A stretch of DNA of 12,383 nucleotides from CAZRZN01 sp964604565 (GTDB lineage Bacteria; Pseudomonadota; Alphaproteobacteria; Rhodobacterales; Rhodobacteraceae), in the NCBI GenBank assembly GCA_964604565.1, contig CAZRZN010000112.1, forward strand, positions 1 to 12,383. The letters run 5' to 3'. The number at the start of each line of letters is the position of its first letter. Position 1 is the stretch's first letter. Both the position numbers and the translations under genes were made by a program. The notes under the pieces were generated by a model. That model was given only the letters and a program-made list of their open reading frames with translations. It was not told where the DNA came from and did no database searches. This document shows positions 1 to 5,352 of the stretch, one piece after another.

Positions 1-2
1 TC

Positions 3-935
3 GTCACGGACCCGATGGAGGCCGATATCGTGATGACCGGGTTCAATCTCGACATCATGGAGAACTTCGAGCTGTTCCGCGGGATCACGACAAGCAGGCC
101 CGATACAAAGGTCGTCGTGCTGTCGGAAGAGCCGCTTTGGGACAGCATCTGGAGCGGCGGCTTCGCCGAGCGTGCGCGCACGGCCAGATCCCATAGCGCG
201 GGGGTGCCCTATACATTTCTCAACCACGAAAATTCGGCGATCTTCGACTTCGAGGCGATACCGTATTTTCTCCTGACCAGCGAAGAATACCTGACCCGCT
301 ACGGGCTGTTGATCGCCCGGCACATGGCCCTCAAGCCATCGGATCTGCTGGAGCGCTGGCGCCGGGCCCCCGTCCCCGCCGCCTTCTACGCCGAGGTCCG
401 CGACGCCGAGGCCTACAGCCAGGTCTTCGAGGCCCACGGCCTGCACGGGTTGAGCGTCTACCGGACCGAGATCGCCCGCAAGGTCGACCTGCCGGGCACT
501 CTGCGGGCCGGCAAGGGCTGGCAGAGCGATGCCAGACGGCAGGATCTGCCCGATTGGCACCTGGACAAGATCGCAGCCCTGGACAATCGGGTCCGGATCA
601 CCGCCGCCTATGAGAACACGCATCAGAAAAACTATGTCTCCGAAAAGATCTTCGACGCCTTCGTCGTCGGCGGGATCCCGGCATATTACGCCGATCGGGG
701 GCACCGGGTGCTGTCCCTCGTGCCGGACAGCAGCATGATCAACACCTGGGGCATGAACGCGCAGGACGCGGCACAGCGACTTGCCGCCTTCGAGGCGGAT
801 ATGGATCTGGCCGAAAGCTGGCTGGACACGGCAGCGCATCTTCAGAAAACCTTTTCCGACGCCTCCCTGATCGTCCGCGAACGGCACCGTGTCGTCGATG
901 CGATCCTGTCGGAACTTCAGGCGCTCCGGGGGTGA
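3..935 (+). CDS. GT10 (alpha-1,3-fucosyltransferase-type) glycosyltransferase, 5' end outside window
   Basis: Transfers a sugar, in this family usually L-fucose from GDP-fucose, onto a glycan acceptor, probably at the cytoplasmic face of the membrane. The reading frame is open to the left window edge and no ribosome-binding site precedes the first ATG (base 15), so the true start is most likely upstream. Counting from that ATG, about 306 residues are visible. The family signature lies at residues 199-225: Y-E-N-T, then N-Y-V-S-E-K-I-F-D-A-F, then G-G-I-P-A-Y-Y. This matches the GT10 donor-site motif (F-E-N-S...Y-V-T-E-K...G-x-V-P). The upstream segment S-E-E-P-L-W-D (about residue 37) and the stretch G-L-H-G-L-S-V-Y-R-T also suit bacterial GT10 enzymes. 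No membrane segment is seen. It leads a same-strand run of polysaccharide genes. The fold assignment is strong; fucose specificity is inferred, supported by gmd in the same window. Confidence 0.82.
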   Translation, partial: VTDPMEADIVMTGFNLDIMENFELFRGITTSRPDTKVVVLSEEPLWDSIWSGGFAERARTARSHSAGVPYTFLNHENSAIFDFEAIPYFLLTSEEYLTRYGLLIARHMALKPSDLLERWRRAPVPAAFYAEVRDAEAYSQVFEAHGLHGLSVYRTEIARKVDLPGTLRAGKGWQSDARRQDLPDWHLDKIAALDNRVRITAAYENTHQKNYVSEKIFDAFVVGGIPAYYADRGHRVLSLVPDSSMINTWGMNAQDAAQRLAAFEADMDLAESWLDTAAHLQKTFSDASLIVRERHRVVDAILSELQALRG

Positions 936-945
936 GCGCCCCCGG
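926..945 (+). other. GC hairpin spanning the GT10 stop codon
   Basis: A perfect 7-bp inverted repeat (CCGGGGG / CCCCCGG) with a 6-base loop straddles the TGA at 933-935. No run of T follows (the next bases are gaaaggg), so it does not meet the usual criteria for an intrinsic terminator. It could partly attenuate transcription or protect the upstream mRNA end. Its placement may also be chance in GC-rich DNA. Confidence 0.3.
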
Positions 946-1025
946 GAAAGGGAACCGGCACCGGAACCCCGCGCTGTCGTCTGGAAAACGCCCGGGCGCG
1001 GTGGTAGGGACTCAACCTGGTGAAA

Positions 1026-1031
1026 AAGGGG
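1026..1031 (+). promoter_or_regulatory. Ribosome-binding site for the FkbM-like coiled-coil gene
   Basis: AAGGGG lies 7 bases before the ATG at 1039. It fixes that start, which also begins the recognisable Rossmann-like domain. Confidence 0.6.
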
Positions 1032-1038
1032 TCTTGGC

Positions 1039-2885
1039 ATGACAAAACGAATTGCCCCGCAAGGGCCGGGCAGCCTGATCATCATCGGTTGCGCGGGCGG
1101 GTCGGACATCCTGTCCACCATCGCCACGGAGGGCCCGACCCCCGACCGGATCGTGCTGTTCGACCTGCTGAGCCAGGAGGAGACCGCCCTGCCCGACCGC
1201 CTGCACGGCAAGGACATCACCCATGTGCAGGCGATCCCCTCTCCCGAAAGCGGCAAGGCCGAGGCGATCTTTTATTCCCTGCCCGGTCTTGTCAGCCTGA
1301 CCGAACCGACCGAGGCGCTGCGGACCCTGTTCCCCGGCCTGCGGGAACGGGCGCGCGGATCGGTCGACCTGATCGCGCCGGACGCTCTGGCGGCGCATCT
1401 TTCCGATCTGCCCCAGCCTCTGACCTGCGTCATGGACCTGCCCGGCGCGGAGGCGGGCATCCTTGACGCTCTGGACGCCGCGGGCGTTCTGACACGGCTG
1501 TCCGTCCTGCGCCTGCGCTGTGGGATCGAACCCTTTTTCACGGATGCCCTGGCCAGCAGCGAGATCGCGAACAGTCTGATCGCCCGCGGTTTCACCCTCG
1601 GCACCACGAATACCGAGGATCCGGACTGGCCCGAATTGTATTTCGCCGCCGATCCGCGGGTCCGCGAGATCGAACGTCTACAGGAACAGCTCACCGCCGT
1701 CACGCAGGACCACGCCACGTGCCGACAGGCTCTTGAGACGGCCCGGAGGCATCGGGACGACGGCAGGGCGGCGCTGGAAGAGCACAACACCCTTATGGAG
1801 GATCTCCGGCAGGGCCTCTCGGAGCGGGAAGCCGCCCTCAAGGCGGTCACCGAAGAACGCGACACGCTGCGCCCGCGCATGGGCTCGCTCAATGCCGAAC
1901 TGGAGACCGCGCGCAAGGCGCTGCAGGACCGGGACGCCGCCCTGACCGAGGCGCGCAGGACCGCCGAGGACCGCGCCGCGAAACTGGCCGAGGTCGAAGC
2001 CCGGCTCTCGGAGCGGGAAGCCGCCCTCAAGGCGGTCACCGAAGAACGCGACACGCTGCNNNNNNNNNNNNNNNNNNNNNNNNNNNNNNNNNNNNNNNNN
2101 NNNNNNNNNNNNNNNNNNNNNNNNNNNNNNNNNNNNNNNNNNNNNNNNNNNNNNNNNNNCTCTCGGAGCGGGAAGCCGCCCTCAAGGCGGTCACCGAAGA
2201 ACGCGACACGCTGCGCCCGCGCATGGGCTCGCTCAATGCCGAACTGGAGACCGCGCGCAAGGCGCTGCAGGACCGGGACGCCGCCCTGACCGAGGCGCGC
2301 AGGACCGCCGAGGACCGCGCCACGAAACTGGCCGAGGTCGAAGCCCGTCTTTCGGACCGGGAAGCCGCCCTCAAGGCGGTTACCGAAGAACGCGATGCAC
2401 AGCGCGGGCACCTGGAGAGGCTCGGTGCCGAACTGGAAACCGCGCGCAAGGCGCTGCTGGACCGGGAGGCTGCCCTTGCCGAGGCGCGCAAGACTGCCGA
2501 GGACCGCGCCGCAAGGCAGGACGAGACGCTTGGCGCAAGCTCCGCCGCCCTCGAGGCGGCAGAACGCAAATGCGAGCAGGCCAGGTCCGATCAGGCCTTT
2601 CAGGCGCGTGTGAACACCATGCTGCAGATCGATCTCGACAACCTGCGCGCCCAGTACGATGCAAGCGAGGACCAGCGCCGCAAACAGGAGGATCTGCTGC
2701 GCAAGCTGACCCCCAAGCTGGCGCAGGCCGCAGAGCGCCTGCAACAGCTGCAGCTCACCCCCGCCGAAGAGGTTCCGGCGCTCGCGCAGGAAGACACCCC
2801 CGGCCGGACAGCCAAGAAATCATCGCCCCGGAAGTCCGCCACCCAGAAGCGGCGGACCGCGGCCCGGCCCAAGCAGGACAAGTGA
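1039..2885 (+). CDS. FkbM-methyltransferase-like head fused to a repetitive coiled coil; interrupted by an assembly gap
   Basis: One gene, although the sequence as written breaks its frame at the 100-N placeholder. Residues 1-205 look like a reduced FkbM-type methyltransferase: a glycine-rich loop I-I-G-C-A-G-G-S-D (15-23), R-I-V-L-F-D where the family has an acidic SAM-binding end of strand 2, an S-L-T-E-P segment (86-90), and M-D-L-P-G-A-E (132-138) in place of the usual K-x-D-V-E-G-A-E. From about residue 207 the protein is an uninterrupted heptad-rich coiled coil containing 63-residue tandem repeats (from residue 260). It ends in a basic tail (K-K-S-S-P-R-K-S-A-T-Q-K-R-R). If the two gap edges simply overlap, the protein is about 563 residues; each extra repeat adds 63. 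The stop lies 3 bases before the sulfotransferase ATG, implying co-translation. Role unknown: a scaffold or chain-length factor is inferred, and methyl transfer is doubtful because key residues differ. Confidence 0.75.
1816..2537 (+). repeat. 189-bp in-frame tandem repeat encoding nine heptads per unit
   Basis: Units begin at 1816 (full), 2005 (first 55 bases, then gap), 2160 (full) and 2349 (diverged). Each is 189 bp, 63 codons. Units 1816 and 2160 are identical for 162 bases and differ at only two sites (1978 G versus 2322 A; 2004 G versus 2348 T). The last unit is clearly diverged, as expected at the edge of an expanding array. Within a unit, residues 1, 8, 22, 29, 36, 43 and 57 are L or M, with A at 50 and R at 15. 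Residues 11, 18, 25, 32 and 60 give the second hydrophobic stripe. Because 63 is divisible by 7, copy-number change keeps the coiled-coil register. A proline at unit position 20 may kink the helix once per unit. Confidence 0.92.
2060..2159. other. Assembly gap (exactly 100 N) inside the tandem array
   Basis: Exactly 100 N is a conventional placeholder for a gap of unknown size, not a measured length. The 55 bases before it (2005-2059) are identical to the 55 bases after it (2160-2214). This is what two contig ends sharing a k-mer overlap look like. The true sequence could be a plain 55-base overlap, or could hold one or more further 189-bp units. Translating through the literal 155 bases from 2005 to 2159 shifts the frame; any whole number of units does not. 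Confidence 0.95.
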
Positions 2886-2888
2886 AGA

Positions 2889-3806
2889 ATGCGCCCTGAT
2901 CCCGCGGTGAAGGCTCTGGAGGATGAATTCAACGAGGCCCTGTCGCTGTTGGAAGACTACCGGCAGGACGGGTCCGGCCCGGTTGCCGAACCGTTGCCGA
3001 GCCTGCTGGAACAATGCGAGACGCTCTGCCGGGACTTCGCCCAGCCCGAACCCGTCCGCAGCCTGCATCATTTCGCCTGCACCGGGGGGACGCTGATCAC
3101 GAAATGCGTGGCCGCACAGCCCAACGTGGTGATGTTGAGCGAGATCGACCCGCTGAGCAACATGGTGCCGCACCGGCAGGCGCTCTTTGCGCCGACGGAT
3201 GTTCTGAAGGCACTGCATCAATCGCCGCGCGGGGTGAACCAGGATATCATCGCCGACGCTTTCCGCGGGGCGGTCGGGGCGGCGGCCAAGGGGCTGGCAC
3301 GGCGGGGACAGCGGCTTGTGGTGCGCGATCACGCGCATTCGCAATTCTGCACGGATGTCGATCCGGCCGCGCGGCCCACGGTGCATGAAATGCTGCGCGA
3401 CACCGGACCCGTGCTGTCGCTGGTCAGCCTGCGCCACCCGCTGGACAGTTTCCTGTCCCTCAACAGCCAGAACTGGCCCAACCGGTTTGAACCCTTCACC
3501 CTGCAAGAATACAGTCTGCGTTACATGGCGTTCCTGGACCGCCATGCGCATCTGCCCATGATTTTCTACGAAGATCTGGTCGCCGACCCCGAGACCGAAG
3601 TGAAACGGATCTGCGACCTGCTGCAACTGCCGTTTCACCCGATGTCCCTGGACCTGATCGGCGTGCTCAGACTGTCCGGCGACAGCGGCCGGTCAAGCCC
3701 GGTGATCGGCCCGCGATCCCGCCGGACCGTCCCGGCGAAGATCGAGGCGGATCGGGGATCGGCCGCCTACGTGGAACTTTGTGAAAGACTGGACTATGAG
3801 CCGTAA
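2889..3806 (+). CDS. PAPS-dependent sulfotransferase-family protein
   Basis: Expected to move a sulfuryl group from PAPS to a hydroxyl on a carbohydrate or lipid. The 305-residue protein has the family's two nucleotide-binding elements. A P-loop-like 5'-phosphosulfate-binding segment, H-F-A-C-T-G-G-T-L-I-T-K, lies at 61-72. A 3'-phosphate-binding segment, S-L-R-H-P-L-D-S-F-L-S, at 180-190 carries the usual Arg and Ser. The stretch F-Y-E-D-L-V-A-D-P-E-T-E-V-K-R-I-C-D-L-L (226-245) is a hallmark of bacterial sulfotransferases. A Gly/Ser/Arg-rich segment (264-279) could form the C-terminal PAPS-contacting loop. There is no signal peptide or membrane helix, so it is probably cytoplasmic. The ATG sits 3 bases after the previous stop with only a weak ribosome-binding site, suggesting translational coupling to the coiled-coil gene. 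The substrate is not readable from sequence; the locus suggests a nascent polysaccharide or its lipid-linked precursor. Confidence 0.83.
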   Translation: MRPDPAVKALEDEFNEALSLLEDYRQDGSGPVAEPLPSLLEQCETLCRDFAQPEPVRSLHHFACTGGTLITKCVAAQPNVVMLSEIDPLSNMVPHRQALFAPTDVLKALHQSPRGVNQDIIADAFRGAVGAAAKGLARRGQRLVVRDHAHSQFCTDVDPAARPTVHEMLRDTGPVLSLVSLRHPLDSFLSLNSQNWPNRFEPFTLQEYSLRYMAFLDRHAHLPMIFYEDLVADPETEVKRICDLLQLPFHPMSLDLIGVLRLSGDSGRSSPVIGPRSRRTVPAKIEADRGSAAYVELCERLDYEP

Positions 3807-3876
3807 TGCGGTGGCGGCCCGACGGTTCGCAGATATGAGATGACAAGAGCATGAACGATACTTCAGACGCAAAAAC

Positions 3877-3881
3877 AGGAG
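3877..3881 (+). promoter_or_regulatory. Ribosome-binding site favouring the ATG at 3890
   Basis: AGGAG lies 8 bases before the in-frame ATG at 3890. The earlier in-frame ATG at 3851 has no comparable site (only AAGAG ending 1 base before it). This decides the start chosen for the second coiled-coil gene. Confidence 0.6.
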
Positions 3882-3889
3882 TTGCAGTC

Positions 3890-4924
3890 ATGCAGTCCGG
3901 CGTTTCCTCCTTTGACCTGGTATTCGTGACGCAGGATGTGCCGGGCTTTGTCCAGCGCGGCCTCGGTGACGCGGGCCTGTCGGTGGACACAATCGACGAT
4001 GGCCAGTTCGGCACCATGCTGGAGACCTCAAGCGGCCCTGTCGCGCTGTTCTGGGACATCCCCGCCAAGGCGGTCTCCAGAAGTTTGCGCGCGGGGGTCG
4101 ATCCGGCGGGCGCCATCTCGGACTGGCTCGAACGGCATCTTTCCCTGCTCAGGCTTGTCCGCCGCCATCGCCGCGGCCTGCGGCTGTTCGATGCACGCCT
4201 GTTGTCGCCCTGGGCCTCTGCACCCGATCAGGACAGGCTGGCGGCGGCCCTCGGTCTGGACAGCGCCCCCAGGGGTGACATGGGCGATGTGTCCCGGGAC
4301 GAAACGCTGGCCTATCTGCTGGCCTCCCTGATGATACCGAAGCTTGAAATCCTGCGCAGCTGTCTGGACGAACTCGAGGCTGGCAGCCTCACGCGCAAGG
4401 ATGAAACCTGGCCGCTGTCGATGCTCGAAAGCGCGGGCGCGGATTTCGACCATATCAGAGGGCTCACCAAAGAGGTGCAGACCGCCCGGGACAAGGCGGA
4501 CAACCAGGCACAGGCCCTTGCGGCGGCCGAGACCGAACTGACCCGCACCAGTGATGCGTTGGCCAAGGCGCGGGACGACCTGTCAGAGGCGCAGACAGCC
4601 GAGCGGACGAAAGAGCAGGAACTCGCTCTCCTGCGCGAACAGCTGCGCCTGCAATCGCAGGAAGAAGAGCGCGCCGCGGCCGAAGCCGAGGCGCGGCTCA
4701 TGGAAATAGGCGATCTGCAACGGCTTGTCGCCGCAGAGGCCGCGCAGCGCACCGCGCTTCAGGAAAGGCTCGACGCGACGGACAGGCAGCTTCAGGGCGT
4801 GCAGCAAGAACGGGATCTGCTGACGCAGGCCATGGAGGAGCTGCATGAATCCACCTCCTGGAAGGTCACCAGGCCCCTGCGCCAGATCCGCACGTTCCTG
4901 GCGCCGGTACGAAAACCCGACTAG
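3890..4924 (+). CDS. Coiled-coil protein with C-terminal SxSWxxTxPLR motif, no glycosyltransferase domain
   Basis: 344 residues from the ATG at 3890; an alternative start at 3851 would add 13 residues. Residues about 8-130 form a small alpha/beta-looking domain that I do not recognise, with D-L-V-F-V-T-Q-D near its start and the basic segment L-R-L-V-R-R-H-R-R-G-L-R-L-F-D-A-R (87-103). Residues about 189-320 are a heptad-rich, Ala/Glu/Arg/Gln-rich coiled coil. The C-terminus carries S-T-S-W-K-V-T-R-P-L-R (321-331), then a short basic tail ending in K-P-D. That motif normally sits between a coiled coil and a glycosyltransferase domain in large polysaccharide proteins, so its position at the very end is unusual. 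The protein may be a detached module or a membrane-surface scaffold that recruits glycosyltransferases (inference). There is no signal peptide and no clear transmembrane helix. It is the last gene of the first + strand run. Confidence 0.72.
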   Translation: MQSGVSSFDLVFVTQDVPGFVQRGLGDAGLSVDTIDDGQFGTMLETSSGPVALFWDIPAKAVSRSLRAGVDPAGAISDWLERHLSLLRLVRRHRRGLRLFDARLLSPWASAPDQDRLAAALGLDSAPRGDMGDVSRDETLAYLLASLMIPKLEILRSCLDELEAGSLTRKDETWPLSMLESAGADFDHIRGLTKEVQTARDKADNQAQALAAAETELTRTSDALAKARDDLSEAQTAERTKEQELALLREQLRLQSQEEERAAAEAEARLMEIGDLQRLVAAEAAQRTALQERLDATDRQLQGVQQERDLLTQAMEELHESTSWKVTRPLRQIRTFLAPVRKPD

Positions 4925-5005
4925 GACAGGGTGCGCATGATCGCAATCGGCCCGTCACCCGGCCGCGCGAAGGCTGCCGTCCTTCGGGGCGCAACCACGC
5001 GGCTC

Positions 5006-5057
5006 CATGTGACCGCGACAGGCTCCATGTCATGTTGCGCCTGGCCGTGGTCACATG
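5006..5057. repeat. Large inverted repeat (CATGTGACCGCG / CGTGGTCACATG)
   Basis: The arms 5006-5017 and 5046-5057 pair over 12 bp with one G-U wobble. Nine of these pairs (CATGTGACC / GGTCACATG) are perfect without a break. Inside, CAGGC (5019-5023) pairs with GCCTG (5039-5043). The 10-mer GGCTCCATGT occurs at 5001 and again at 5021. There is no T-run on either side in either direction, so it is not a canonical terminator. Its function is unknown; a structured RNA or a protein-binding site are both possible. Confidence 0.5.
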
Positions 5058-5306
5058 TTCAGGCAGGGACTGCGTTTGATTTCGAAGGCATCGGGGTTTG
5101 CAGGTGTTGAATGCGTTTCAACGCGGCAGGCTCTGGCGGGCGGGCGCCCCGACACAAGACATCGCGAAGGCCGAACAACCCGGCGATCCGCCGGCATGGC
5201 ATGTCCCGCGACCGGGCTGGGCCGGGCGTGCCCTGCGCCGCGGACGACGGCCGTGATTGGCCCGGGGGCGGCCGTGCAGCCCCGCGGAGGGCGGGCGTGA
5301 CACCGG

Positions 5307-5342
5307 AAAACAGCATCGGCTCTGGCGGGCCGCAGACTGCCG
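5307..5342 (-). terminator. Candidate intrinsic terminator for the minus-strand glycosyltransferase gene
   Basis: Read on the minus strand, a stem (CGGC, 2-base bulge, TCTG pairing with CAGA and GCCG; 8-base loop) starts about 10 bases after the stop codon. It is followed by ATGCTG and then TTTTCC. The bulged stem and the short T-run displaced by 6 bases make it weak but correctly placed. Confidence 0.38.
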
Positions 5343-5352
5343 GGACAGGGCG

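Larger units (their letters stand above)
4925..5352. other. Convergent non-coding interval with inverted repeats
   Basis: 428 bases separate the ends of two convergent genes. Small open frames here have Arg/Pro/Gly-rich, low-complexity translations and no ribosome-binding sites, so I see no gene. It holds a 12-bp stem (5006-5057), a 6-bp inverted repeat GTTGAA/TTCAAC (5106-5122), a 6-bp stem CGAAGG/CCTTCG (4968-4986), a 13-bp direct repeat (5129-5141 and 5318-5330), and a possible terminator (5307-5342). Confidence 0.6.

Noticed and set aside
1039..2289. Reading the coiled-coil gene as a 416-residue protein ending at 2289, plus a separate 220-residue gene starting at 2223
   Set aside because: The split is an artefact of the 100-N placeholder. 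Repeat units on both sides are the same protein sequence, and real units are 189 bp, which keeps the frame.
1816..2537. Array as CRISPR or a non-coding satellite
   Set aside because: Units are contiguous without spacers, are exact multiples of three and seven codons, and are in frame within a coiled-coil protein.
1272..2744. 490-residue minus-strand open frame across the coiled coil and the gap
   Set aside because: It exists partly because N is translated without stops, and it lies opposite a clear coiled-coil gene. Its Ser/Arg/Ala-rich translation is the antisense of the heptad repeats.
5006..5057. The 12-bp stem as the intrinsic terminator of the + strand coiled-coil gene
   Set aside because: It starts 82 bases after the stop and no T-run follows on either strand.
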